Below are positions 52,821 through 60,854 of a stretch of 64,000 nucleotides of DNA, piece by piece. The stretch's first letter is position 1. Every line of letters begins with the position of its first letter. A program made the position numbers and the translations under genes. The stretch is from contig NZ_CP104040.1 of assembly GCF_025152745.1 (NCBI RefSeq), forward strand, positions 2,542,001 to 2,606,000. Reading direction: 5' to 3'. Below the pieces are notes generated by a model. That model was given only the letters and a program-made list of their open reading frames with translations. It searched no databases and had not been told where the DNA came from. This DNA comes from Rhizobium sp. WSM4643 (GTDB taxonomy: Bacteria; Pseudomonadota; Alphaproteobacteria; Rhizobiales; Rhizobiaceae).

Positions 52821-53084
52821 ATGAAAGACCTCGGGGTCGGATGTGACGGGATATGCGGTCAGTCTTCATAGCGCGAAAGAAATTGGTCGTCTCCCGCAAA
52901 AGCACGTGCACCGGCTCACGTCGTTTGGCCGACCAGCCCACTTAACCAACCTCGTGATATTCCGCATATCCCGATCGGTCGACGTCAGGTTCGGCCGCAA
53001 CAGCATTGCCGATACCGCAAAGATCGCTATCTCAAGCCTATCGCGCCGCTTCTGTTTGAGATCAGTACAAGACGGAGGTTCTCT

Positions 53085-53261
53085 TTGAAGGATTATCTGC
53101 CCTATGCAGCCGGGGCGCTGGCAGGACTATTGGTCGCCTTCCCCCTGTCTGGCCTGTTGGCGCTGACGGAGACACCGCAGCTCATGCTTTTCGCATTGCT
53201 GCCGGCCATCGGCGGCGCGGTCGTTGAACGCGTTTGCCGTCGCCGGCCCAACAATTCTTGA
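53085..53261 (+). CDS. Small two-helix membrane protein, 58 residues, TTG start
   Basis: A short gene read from the gap: MKDYLPYAAGALAGLLVAFP, then LSGLLALTETPQLMLFALLP, then AIGGAVVERVCRRRPNNS. It has two predicted membrane helices (about 5-25 and 33-48) and a basic tail. The start codon is TTG, supported by a perfect GGAGG at 53074-53078 six bases upstream. The VOC gene begins eight bases after its stop, so the two form one transcript. No family is recognised. Confidence 0.65.
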   Translation: MKDYLPYAAGALAGLLVAFPLSGLLALTETPQLMLFALLPAIGGAVVERVCRRRPNNS

Positions 53262-53269
53262 AGGATTCC

Positions 53270-53644
53270 ATGGCAAGGCTGAAAGAAATCGTCATCGATT
53301 GCGACATTCCCTCGCGCGTCGCCCGGTTCTGGGCGGAGGCGCTCGATGGCTACGACGTGATGCCATACGACGACGAAGAACTGGCCCGCCTGGCCGCTCT
53401 CGGATTGACACCCGAGACTGACCCGACCGTGATGGTCGAAGGTCCTGGAGCCCGCCTTTGCTTCCACCTTCGTCAGGGGGAGCGCCCGGCCCGCAACCGC
53501 CTGCATCTCGATATTGCCACCCCCGATCGGGCCAGCGAGGTAGAACGGCTTTTATCCCTCGGAGCGAGCTTCGCCCGGGAAGCAGATGGCTACACGGTCT
53601 TGAATGATCCCGAAGGCAACAATTTCTGCGTGGCGTCCGAATAA
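53270..53644 (+). CDS. VOC (glyoxalase-like) family protein
   Basis: A 124-residue VOC protein: MARLKEIVIDCDIPSRVARF, WAEALDGYDVMPYDDEELAR, PGARLCFHLRQGERPARNRL, HLDIATPDRASEVERLLSLG and VLNDPEGNNFCVASE. The RNRLHLDIATPDR and NDPEGNNFCV blocks identify the glyoxalase_6 type often found next to regulators of secondary metabolism. AAGGA lies four bases before the ATG. It is translated just after the small membrane protein. Confidence 0.88.
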   Translation: MARLKEIVIDCDIPSRVARFWAEALDGYDVMPYDDEELARLAALGLTPETDPTVMVEGPGARLCFHLRQGERPARNRLHLDIATPDRASEVERLLSLGASFAREADGYTVLNDPEGNNFCVASE

Positions 53645-53684
53645 TCCGTTCCGGGCCGACCGGATCTCCCGCGGAATATCTGGA

Positions 53685-54266
53685 TCACACACGATTCAGG
53701 AACTCGATCACGCGGAGGGTGAGCAGCGCGGTCGCATCCGCATCATAGGACGGCAGCGAGCTGTCGGCAAAGTAGTGCTGATCACCGGGGTACAGGAAAA
53801 GCTCCGCGTCTTCGACCGTCTCCACGATCTCGCGGGCGGCATCGATGTCGCCCTCGCCGACGAAAATCGGGTCGTTGTCCATGCCGTGAATCTGCACCGC
53901 GACACCACCCGGCCAGGGTCCGAAGGCCCACTCGCCGCTGATCGGCAGGCAGGAATAAAAGAGCAGAGCCCCGCGGGCGCCCGGCCGTGTCTGCGCCAGC
54001 TTCTGCGCCGGCAGCACACCGAAGGAGAACCCGGCATAGACGAGCCCGGCAGGCAATTCGTCGGCGAGGCGCGCGCCGCGCTCCCGCATGGCGTCGAATC
54101 CGATCTCGCAGATATAGGCGATCCCCGATTCGATGCTTGGGAATGTGCGCCCGTCAAACAGATCAGGCGTGTGCACGATGTGACCGGCTGCCCTGATATC
54201 GTCGGCAAACGAGCGCACACCCGGAGTCAGCCCCTGTGCGTGATGGAACAACAGGATCTCAGCCAT
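53685..54266 (-). CDS. Dienelactone hydrolase family protein
   Basis: A 193-residue alpha/beta hydrolase. MAEILLFHHAQGLTPGVRSF begins the fold, LVYAGFSFGVLPAQKLAQ sits at the nucleophile elbow, but the usual nucleophile Cys/Ser is represented by G-F-S-F-G, so Ser is the candidate. DQHYFADSSLPSYDADATAL carries the catalytic His region, and GEWAFGPWPGGVAVQIHGMD the Asp region. GGAGG lies six bases before the ATG. Part of its sequence, including the leader, reappears as fragments at 56.85 and 57.7 kb. Confidence 0.88.
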   Translation of the reverse strand: MAEILLFHHAQGLTPGVRSFADDIRAAGHIVHTPDLFDGRTFPSIESGIAYICEIGFDAMRERGARLADELPAGLVYAGFSFGVLPAQKLAQTRPGARGALLFYSCLPISGEWAFGPWPGGVAVQIHGMDNDPIFVGEGDIDAAREIVETVEDAELFLYPGDQHYFADSSLPSYDADATALLTLRVIEFLNRV

Positions 54267-54468
54267 ACGGAGCCTCCGGGCGGGACGGTCGGGCGCATCG
54301 CCACTCTACAGCGTCGCCGCCTTGCCGGGAAGAGTGCGGATACGTTGCGAAGCAACGTCTGCAAACCCGCCGAAAACCGATAGCGGGAAACCTCCGTGAC
54401 GCTCTACCGGACTGATAAGGCTGAAGAACCTTTCCGAGACCTGCACATCGATTGCTCCATTCATAGTT

Positions 54469-55989
54469 TCAGGTTTTGCCGAACCACCGCGATGCAGCCT
54501 GCGCGGCTTCCTCATTGTCAGGCACAGCCTCACCAGCCCACGCCACAAAGCCGTCGGGGCGAACGAGCAGCGCGCTCAGCCCCATCCGATCCCTCGCATC
54601 GCCTGCAACATAGGTGATCCCATTCCAGCGGCCTGCCAGTGCTTGCAGCGGTGCGCCGGCGTCAAAGCCCAAAAGCAGGCCCTTGCCCTCCCTGAGATGA
54701 TCGCCGAGCTTCCTTCCGTCGGCCAGCTCGAAGTCCGGAGCGCTGCGGCCGACCAGCGGGTGACTGCCGCCGAGATCGTAGCGGAGAGACACACCCCAGA
54801 CGCGCTCGGCGAAGTATGTCGCGCCGTCGCGCGTGTCGATCAGATCGCGGATGATGGCTTCGAGCGCGCGCGAACTCCGGCTTGGCCGCATCAGCGCGAC
54901 CTGGGCGCGCGACCAGTCGAGAACCTGGGCTCCAACTGGATGCCGTTCGCAGAAGTAGCTGTCGAGCAGGCCCTCCGGCGCATCGCCGCGGATCGTCGCT
55001 GCAAGCTTCCATCCAAGATTCATCGCGTCGCCGAGCCCGAGGTTCAGGCCCTGGCCGCCCAAGGGGGAATGGATGTGCGCGGCGTCGCCCGCAAGCAGCA
55101 CCCTGCCCTTGCGGTAAGCCGTCGCCTGATAGGCGCGATCCGTCCAGGTGGTGGCAAGCTCGAGGCCCGTCAGCGTGACATCGGTGCCGGAGATATGCCG
55201 CAACACCTGCTGCACATGCTCCGGCGTGATCGGCTGCGTTCGGTGAAACGCGCCGCCATCGAAATCGACCATCGCGATCGTGCCGGGCTTTTGGTAGGTA
55301 TACATCCCCGTCGGCGTGTAGTGGCGGCCCGGGGCGAGTTTCTCCGGATCGGCCATCTCGAGTAGAACGGAATAGCCGGTGAACTCGGGATCGGTGCCAA
55401 CGAATTCAAAGCCGCCTGCCCTGCGCACCATGCTGCGCCCGCCGTCACAGCCGATGAGCCACCGTCCGCGAAAGCTCTCACCACCGCCGCGAACGGTCAC
55501 GCCTTCATCCGACTGGTCGAAACCGTCGACACCGAGCCCGCGCCGGATCTCCACACCCATCGCGCTTGCGCGCGCGGCCAGGATGGATTCAAGGCGCTCC
55601 ATCTCGACCGCCATGCTGGTGCCGGCCGGACCTGGCAGACGATAGGGCCACTTCGAGGTGTCGATGGTGTCGTGGAAGAACTGAATGCCGGCGAAATGGC
55701 CGCCCGGGCGGCGCGGCTGTTGCATCCAATGCGCTGAAGTCGATTGATCTTTTTCGCGCTGCGGCGCCAAGATGTCATCCAGCAACCCGCGACGGTAGAA
55801 GGCTTCGATGGTCGGCGCGGAAAGGCCGCGCATGCCGAACGGCAGCCTTTTCAACGGCGAACGCGGGTCCTCGGCCTGCTCCAGCACCAACACCGAGAGG
55901 CCGGCCAGTTGCAGTTCGCAGGCGAGAAACAGACCGACAGGGCCGGCACCAGCAATCACAACATCATGAATCATGAGAAAATCGCGCAT
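54469..55989 (-). CDS. FAD-dependent aromatic hydroxylase (PheA/TfdB type)
   Basis: A 506-residue flavoprotein monooxygenase. The FAD-binding Rossmann motif is HDVVIAGAGPVGLFLACELQ, the DG motif is RWLIGCDGGRSMVRRAGGFE, and the GD motif is RVLLAGDAAHIHSPLGGQGL. A C-terminal thioredoxin-like domain (SHPLVGRSAPDFELADGRKL) is typical of phenol or polyketide hydroxylases. AAAGGAG is six bases before the ATG at 55989, which adds MRDFL before the family core. It would hydroxylate an aromatic substrate using NAD(P)H and O2. Confidence 0.92.
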   Translation of the reverse strand: MRDFLMIHDVVIAGAGPVGLFLACELQLAGLSVLVLEQAEDPRSPLKRLPFGMRGLSAPTIEAFYRRGLLDDILAPQREKDQSTSAHWMQQPRRPGGHFAGIQFFHDTIDTSKWPYRLPGPAGTSMAVEMERLESILAARASAMGVEIRRGLGVDGFDQSDEGVTVRGGGESFRGRWLIGCDGGRSMVRRAGGFEFVGTDPEFTGYSVLLEMADPEKLAPGRHYTPTGMYTYQKPGTIAMVDFDGGAFHRTQPITPEHVQQVLRHISGTDVTLTGLELATTWTDRAYQATAYRKGRVLLAGDAAHIHSPLGGQGLNLGLGDAMNLGWKLAATIRGDAPEGLLDSYFCERHPVGAQVLDWSRAQVALMRPSRSSRALEAIIRDLIDTRDGATYFAERVWGVSLRYDLGGSHPLVGRSAPDFELADGRKLGDHLREGKGLLLGFDAGAPLQALAGRWNGITYVAGDARDRMGLSALLVRPDGFVAWAGEAVPDNEEAAQAASRWFGKT

Positions 55990-56266
55990 GAACTACTCCT
56001 TTATGGTCGTTCGACCGGAGCAGTTCGTCGTTTCGAGAACCACACGGACGAACGGTGGGACGCTTGAGCAGCGTCCGTGTTCGTCGTGGAGAACTCATGC
56101 ACGAGGCAAGGAACAGAGCTTTCGTTTCCGAAAGGACTTGGGCCAACCACACCAAGTCATGCCTTTTCCGACATCGGCAACATAGCCGCCGGGCGATCGA
56201 TCGGCAACAGAAGATATGCCTTTCTGAGGAAGGTTGGGGTAGAGCGTCAGTGCACGCCCGCGTGGC
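55990..56266. other. Intergenic region with a small hairpin
   Basis: No gene. GGACGCT/AGCGTCC (56058-56064 with 56070-56076) forms a perfect seven-base stem around TGAGC, about 70 bases upstream of the hydroxylase start and so within its likely promoter region. It could be an operator. No other structure stands out. Confidence 0.45.
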
Positions 56267-56692
56267 CTAAAAGCGGAGCTCTAAACCTTCGACAGGGTCT
56301 TTGGTGAAATCGGAATATCGTATCCAGCGAGGAACGACCTTAAACAACACGGCGCCCTTCTCGACAAACTCTCGCTCGACTGGAACGCTTTCAAGATGCG
56401 CCTTCTGGTATTCCTGCACGTCGGAGGCGGAAACCTTCATGGCATCGCCCTCATATTGCACCGTGATGTTCTTGTCCCAACCGACGACAAGTGCGACGCT
56501 TCCTCTATCCGACAGGTTTTCGAACTTGCGCGTCTGTTCGAAGGTATCGAACACGATTTCGAGGTTGTCACGCACCGAAAAGTCAATGACCGCAGCTTCA
56601 GGCTTGCCGTCCGCATGCGATGTCGCGATCACAGCCAGGGTGTGCCGGCGCAAGAACTCCAAGATCACTTTCTTGCCCTGAGCGTTATCCAT
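56267..56692 (-). CDS. Pyridoxamine 5'-phosphate oxidase-fold flavin-binding protein
   Basis: A 141-residue split-barrel protein: KVILEFLRRHTLAVIATSHA, DGKPEAAVIDFSVRDNLEIV, FDTFEQTRKFENLSDRGSVA, LVVGWDKNITVQYEGDAMKV, and a C-terminal PRWIRYSDFTKDPVEGLEL. The set of FMN-contacting beta strands is normal for the general PNPOx-like family, whose members bind FMN, F420 or heme. Function is unknown. The ATG at 56692 matches the family start; upstream in-frame ATGs lack a ribosome-binding site. Confidence 0.86.
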   Translation of the reverse strand: MDNAQGKKVILEFLRRHTLAVIATSHADGKPEAAVIDFSVRDNLEIVFDTFEQTRKFENLSDRGSVALVVGWDKNITVQYEGDAMKVSASDVQEYQKAHLESVPVEREFVEKGAVLFKVVPRWIRYSDFTKDPVEGLELRF

Positions 56693-56845
56693 GGCTGAAA
56701 TCCCCGAGGTGACGTAGAGGGGTATCGAGAGCATGCGAACTCGATGCATGCTCATATCTGAAGCCTGACACAGCGCCGGAGCGAGTCAAGATGTGACGTC
56801 GGCTTCCCCTTCAGCCTGGAGGGTCGCGTATTCGTAGCCGCTCAG

Positions 56846-56905
56846 AGCGAACGAGAACCGGCATAGACTATGCCCGGCAGGCAGTTCGTCGCCGACAATG
56901 TCCAC
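56846..56905 (-). pseudogene. Internal fragment of a dienelactone hydrolase gene
   Basis: On the minus strand GDELPAGH, then a one-base shift, then YAG/RFSFAL corresponds to residues about 68-85 of the intact hydrolase at 53685 (ADELPAGLVYAGFSFGV). At the DNA level 56860-56890 aligns with 54030-54060. The frame is broken and the flanks are unrelated. Confidence 0.55.
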
Positions 56906-56986
56906 CTCGCCGCGGAAACGGTCACCTTCTGCTTGCCGGACGCAATTGATCTCCTCTACATAGGCAGGAAAAAGAGGAGGCCGAGC

Positions 56987-57622
56987 ATGCATTCCATCGA
57001 ACACCCCGGCAAGACGATCGGCGATTTCTGCCGGCCGGATCAAATGGCTCTCGTCGTCTATGACATGCAGATCGGCATCATGCGGCAAATGCCTGACGGG
57101 GCCGGCATCACCACCCGTGTCCTGTCGGTTCTGACCGCCGCGCGGGCATCGAACTTTCCCGTCATCTTCATGCGGCACATGTCGATGCCGCTCGCTCTGA
57201 TGGGCGCCTTCCAGCGCCGTCAGGCCATGGCCTGGCAAAGGATCGACGATCCGGCCGCCATCAAGCCCTGGTTTCTCAGAGGAAGCGAAGGCTTCGAGAT
57301 CGTCCCCGAACTTCAGCCGCGCTACGACGAGGCGGTGATCGACAAGATTACCTTTTCGGCTTTCGAAGGCACGCCTTTGTCGATCATTCTGCGCGATCTG
57401 GGTCTGACCAGCTTCGCCATTTGCGGTGTCGCCACCGAAATCGGCATCGAGCCGACGGTTCGCCACGGTGCCGACCTCGGGCTCGTGCCGCTCGTCATCA
57501 GCGACGCCTGCGGCGCCGGGCATGCCGAGGCCGCCGAGCGCTCATTCGCCAACATGGCCTTCATGGGAGATGCGCTGATCTGCCAGTCGGCCGATTTCAT
57601 CGCGGCAGCCCGGCAGAGCTGA
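56987..57622 (+). CDS. Isochorismatase-like (cysteine hydrolase) family protein lacking the usual Cys
   Basis: A 211-residue protein of the isochorismatase/nicotinamidase fold. The triad Asp is in ALVVYDMQIGIM and the Lys in AVIDKITFSAFEGTPL, but the segment that normally reads T-x-x-C is CGVATEIGIEPTVRHGADLG, with Gly in place of the nucleophile and a Cys displaced seven residues upstream. AGAGGAGG lies six bases before the ATG. It lies between two fragments of a minus-strand hydrolase gene, so it was inserted there. Activity is doubtful or altered. Confidence 0.88.
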   Translation: MHSIEHPGKTIGDFCRPDQMALVVYDMQIGIMRQMPDGAGITTRVLSVLTAARASNFPVIFMRHMSMPLALMGAFQRRQAMAWQRIDDPAAIKPWFLRGSEGFEIVPELQPRYDEAVIDKITFSAFEGTPLSIILRDLGLTSFAICGVATEIGIEPTVRHGADLGLVPLVISDACGAGHAEAAERSFANMAFMGDALICQSADFIAAARQS

Positions 57623-57639
57623 CGCTCTCTCGACCTGCC

Positions 57640-57717
57640 GTGTGAGGCTTCGCGGCGAACGCGCGCGCACCCTTGGGTCAGCCCCTGTGTGTGATGAAAC
57701 AACAAGACCCCAGCCAT
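57640..57717 (-). pseudogene. N-terminal fragment of a dienelactone hydrolase gene
   Basis: MAGVLLFHHTQGLTQG matches MAEILLFHHAQGLTPG of the gene at 53685-54266, and the identity continues into the leader (CAGCCATACGGAGCC in both). The similarity fades after about 25 codons, near the stop of the inserted cysteine-hydrolase gene. With the fragment at 56846 it marks the ends of a disrupted paralog. Confidence 0.68.
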
Positions 57718-57754
57718 ACGGAGCCGCCGGCGCCCTCGCCTCACCGAGAAGACG

Positions 57755-58540
57755 TCAATCGCGGGCGAGGCCGTCGATCGCCCTCGCCAATTTCACGAGA
57801 TCTGCGGCGTAGAACCCGGCGGCGTTGAGACAATTCGTCTCGAGCAGCTTCAGCCCCTCCTCGGTCCGACAGATATCAATGACATAGGCTTGGGAGTAGC
57901 CGGGGTTGATATCAACCATGCGCTGCCCGAAATCCAGCGCATCAGCATCGATCTCGTGGCGGTGGACGACACGCGATCCGTCTTTGTAGAGCGAATAGGT
58001 GACGATCTGGCCGTCGACCACCCAGAGACGCCATTCGCTGCTGATGCGGACAGGCTCGGTCAGCATCAGCAGCGTGTCGTGACGAAGCGATCCGTTCGGG
58101 ATTTCATCTTCGTCGAGCGCCAGTACCGTTTCCGCCATACGGATGATCTCGCCAGTCGATTTGACATTTCCGGGCTCCTCCTTGCTGTCGTCGACCGGGC
58201 GCAGGAACCAGTCCCTTCCGTCATCCGCCAGACACCGAGGGACATCCCGGAGTGTCAGGAACAGCGCATCAGCGCCGTTGAGAAGGTAAGGATGCCACAC
58301 CTGTTCGTGAACGAAAGGACGCAGCTTGAAGACACCCGGCCGGTAACCGTTCGCCTCGGCGTTCTTCCACAGCGTGTAGGAGCCAAACATGATCACCGAA
58401 CCCGGATCAGCGACGACCGGCTCAGGGATGAGCTCGCCGACGAACGGTACGACCTTGTGCCATGTGTAGGAGATTCCGAGCTGGTCGAGCGCATCGGCCA
58501 GCTTGTTGGTATCTTCGAACTGCTGGAGAAGCCACTGCAT
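57755..58540 (-). CDS. ATP-grasp domain protein (DUF4343-like)
   Basis: A 261-residue protein of the short ATP-grasp type: MQWLLQQFEDTNKLADALDQ, VIMFGSYTLWKNAEANGYRP, GRDWFLRPVDDSKEEPGNV, SSEWRLWVVDGQIVTYSLYK and GYSQAYVIDICRTEEGLKLL, ending with ETNCLNAAGFY, where the E-x-N metal-binding pair fits the ATP-grasp core. Relatives ligate carboxylates to amines or thiols, or are uncharacterised. It starts 75 bases after the amine oxidase and is the last gene of that operon. Its ribosome-binding site lies in an inverted repeat. Confidence 0.85.
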   Translation of the reverse strand: MQWLLQQFEDTNKLADALDQLGISYTWHKVVPFVGELIPEPVVADPGSVIMFGSYTLWKNAEANGYRPGVFKLRPFVHEQVWHPYLLNGADALFLTLRDVPRCLADDGRDWFLRPVDDSKEEPGNVKSTGEIIRMAETVLALDEDEIPNGSLRHDTLLMLTEPVRISSEWRLWVVDGQIVTYSLYKDGSRVVHRHEIDADALDFGQRMVDINPGYSQAYVIDICRTEEGLKLLETNCLNAAGFYAADLVKLARAIDGLARD

Positions 58541-58541
58541 T

Positions 58542-58601
58542 CTGTTCCCTGCCTTTCTTACAATCCGTCGGACTACCAGAAAGCTATTTAAAAGGGAACA
58601 G
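58542..58601 (-). promoter_or_regulatory. Inverted repeat that can hide the ATP-grasp ribosome-binding site
   Basis: On the minus strand CTGTTCCCT (58601-58593) can pair perfectly with AGGGAACAG (58550-58542), which contains the ribosome-binding site directly before the ATG at 58540. About 42 bases separate the arms. Pairing would block translation initiation. The repeat is seen; regulation is inferred. Confidence 0.5.
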
Positions 58602-58615
58602 CCGCAGCATTGCAG

Positions 58616-60604
58616 CTATGCGTGGCAGCAGGAACCATTTCCGGTGCCATCGGCCGAACGTTGCAGGCGATTGTCGACACTCTGGCTGTTTCCTTCCGGC
58701 GGCAGGTCCATGGCGATGTTGGATGCGAAGAAGCCGTTCGGTTTCAGCGTGAAGCCGGCATATTCCACGGGCATGATCGGAAAATCCTCGGGCTTGCAGA
58801 CATGGGTATGGCCGAAGGAATGCCAGAGCACGATATCGGCATTCTCGATTTCGCGGTTCTGCTTGACGTAACTCGGCAGGCCGTCGCCGCCGGCATGCAC
58901 GTTCGGATAATCGCCGCTCGCATATTTTTCCTTGGCATCGAAGGCCGTGACCCAGATGTGTTTCTTGGCGAAACCGCCGCGCTGGGCAACGGTCGAATCC
59001 GGCTGGGCAAGCATGACCGGCGACGGCATGACGACAATCTTGTAGCCCGGCGCCTTGCCGACGCTGTTCTCTATGTTGGTGTTGGAGACTTTCCAGTAAC
59101 GGCCGGTCTCGCCATTGGCGAGTGCAGGCGAATCGAGTTCGCGCTTCAGTACACGGCTCCTGGTATCGAAGACATTGCCATAGGGATTGTCCTCACCCCA
59201 GGGACGCGGCGCGAACTCATGCTCGGTCACGGTATTGTCGCCGCCGTCGACATCCATGTGCAGGCGCGCATTGAAGAAATGCTGGTGCGTCGGACCGCCG
59301 AGATTGTCATCGACCATGCCGCCCCATGGATAGGTTTCTCCGGTCGCGACCGCCGCCGTCTGGATGATGCCGGTGAGCTTGGCTTCGAGCTGGATCGCGC
59401 CGTCCTGGTAGAGATACCAGTAAAAGCCGTAATCATAATTGCCGACGGTTGCGAAGAAGGAGATGACGAGGCGGCGCGAACGGCGCACTTCGAAAACACC
59501 GTTGCGGAATTCGTAATGCTTCCAGAGGATGCCGTAATCCTCCTCATGCATGCAGATGGCATTCTTCATGATGAAAGGCTGGCCGAAATCGTCCGCCGCC
59601 GGCACGTCGAAATAGTGAATATGGCCGAGGCAGTCGCAGCCGAGTTCGAGACAATTGGCCAGGCGTCCGAGACCATATTCGCCGGCATCGAAGGCGCTCT
59701 TCCAATAGTGGTTCGCTGTCGGATCGGCATAGGGCACGACCATTTCGGTGATACTGGCGCGAAAGACGACGGGTCTCAGCCTGCCCTGATCCCTGATGCC
59801 GAGTTCATGGAGAACGAGGCCCTCGCGCGGGGTGAAACCGACACGGAAACTCCAGTTCTGCCATTCGACTTTCCAGCCGTCGACAGTAAAGCTCGGCCCT
59901 TGCGGCTGAACGATATACAGCGGCGTGAGATCGGGCCGCGGTTCCGGGAAGGTTTCGCGGCCATAATTGCGCTTCTTCCTCGGAACCGGAATGATCTTCT
60001 CATCGTCGACGAGATCGACCACTCGGTTGGTGATCAGATCGACCACCGCCACCACGCCCTCGATCGGATGCGCGTAGCCGTTGTCACGGATATCCTCGCG
60101 CCAGTACGACACAGCGCGGACGATGCGCTTTCCCCTCTCGAATTCGCGGCCAAAATAGCCCGAGGAAAAAGGATCGATCTGGATGAGCGGAATATCCTCG
60201 TCGGTAATGCCGCGCTTCTTGACGGCAGCGATCCAGCGCGGATCGGATTTGACGGTGCCTTCAACGGTTTCGAACTCGCACAGCATGACCGGCGGCTGGC
60301 CATAAGGCAATTCATCGAGAGGCAGCCGGATATAGGAGGACACCGTGCCGGCAGTCAGGTCTACGATGCCCTCGAACGTTTCGCCATTGCTGATATCCAA
60401 CGCCAGCATGAAGGCGAGGCGCGGCAGCCTGTCGCCCAAGCGATGGGCGGCAAGATCCGCCTTGGTCGGCTCCTCCAGCCGGGTTATCGGAAAGCGGAAG
60501 GTGGGTGCGAGTGTCTGCGTATCCTTGAGTATGGCAACGGCAGAAGCGATCTCGTCGAGGCTCAGAGGATCGAGCGGATGGGTGACTGCGACAACGGCGT
60601 CCAT
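58616..60604 (-). CDS. Copper-containing primary amine oxidase
   Basis: A 662-residue oxidase that converts primary amines to aldehyde, ammonia and H2O2. The TPQ cofactor tyrosine is in VGNYDYGFYWYLYQDG (N-Y-D-Y motif), the copper-ligand pair is in PTHQHFFNARLHMDVDGGDN (H-x-H), a third ligand is in LWHSFGHTHVCKPED, and the proton-acceptor Asp is in YFDVPAADDFGQPF or the adjacent segment. The length is normal and there is no signal peptide. AAAGAGG lies seven bases before the ATG. It is in an operon with an APC permease, a small membrane protein and an ATP-grasp gene. Confidence 0.93.
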   Translation of the reverse strand: MDAVVAVTHPLDPLSLDEIASAVAILKDTQTLAPTFRFPITRLEEPTKADLAAHRLGDRLPRLAFMLALDISNGETFEGIVDLTAGTVSSYIRLPLDELPYGQPPVMLCEFETVEGTVKSDPRWIAAVKKRGITDEDIPLIQIDPFSSGYFGREFERGKRIVRAVSYWREDIRDNGYAHPIEGVVAVVDLITNRVVDLVDDEKIIPVPRKKRNYGRETFPEPRPDLTPLYIVQPQGPSFTVDGWKVEWQNWSFRVGFTPREGLVLHELGIRDQGRLRPVVFRASITEMVVPYADPTANHYWKSAFDAGEYGLGRLANCLELGCDCLGHIHYFDVPAADDFGQPFIMKNAICMHEEDYGILWKHYEFRNGVFEVRRSRRLVISFFATVGNYDYGFYWYLYQDGAIQLEAKLTGIIQTAAVATGETYPWGGMVDDNLGGPTHQHFFNARLHMDVDGGDNTVTEHEFAPRPWGEDNPYGNVFDTRSRVLKRELDSPALANGETGRYWKVSNTNIENSVGKAPGYKIVVMPSPVMLAQPDSTVAQRGGFAKKHIWVTAFDAKEKYASGDYPNVHAGGDGLPSYVKQNREIENADIVLWHSFGHTHVCKPEDFPIMPVEYAGFTLKPNGFFASNIAMDLPPEGNSQSVDNRLQRSADGTGNGSCCHA

Positions 60605-60680
60605 GGATATACCTCTTTGGTTTTGGGCCTCTTGGTTTCGGAAGAGACGACGCACCATGGCGCGTCGCTAGCTGCGGTGA
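60605..60680. other. Short gap between the small membrane gene and the amine oxidase
   Basis: A 76-base gap, with GAAGAGACGACGCACCATGG-like sequence on the plus strand and no hairpin of note. It carries the amine oxidase ribosome-binding site. Confidence 0.4.
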
Positions 60681-60854
60681 TCAGGATCGACCGGAGCAGA
60701 TCTGCGTCTCGATCATCATCGTGCCTCGATGAATGCAGAACACTGAGCAGAAGGCGTGCGCCTCAATGGCAACCAGCAATGTTGCGCCGGCAAGGCTCGC
60801 GACCGCGAGAACGAGAAGGCGATCGACGGGTGCAAGTTCGAAAACGGCACTCAT
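60681..60854 (-). CDS. Overlapping 57-residue single-helix membrane protein
   Basis: Found by reading the gap between permease and amine oxidase. MSAVFELAPVDRLLVLAVAS, LAGATLLVAIEAHAFCSVFC, then IHRGTMMIETQICSGRS. One membrane helix (about residues 11-30) is followed by a tail with Cys, His and Met. The ATG overlaps the permease stop (ATGA) and GGAAAGG precedes it, so translation is coupled. The Cys/His/Met content would suit metal binding or partnership with the copper enzyme, but this is speculation. Confidence 0.7.
   Translation of the reverse strand: MSAVFELAPVDRLLVLAVASLAGATLLVAIEAHAFCSVFCIHRGTMMIETQICSGRS

Noticed and set aside
56786..57523. A 245-codon minus-strand frame opposite the cysteine hydrolase
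   Set aside because: Mostly antisense shadow. The part outside the gene is explained by a hydrolase fragment with a frameshift.
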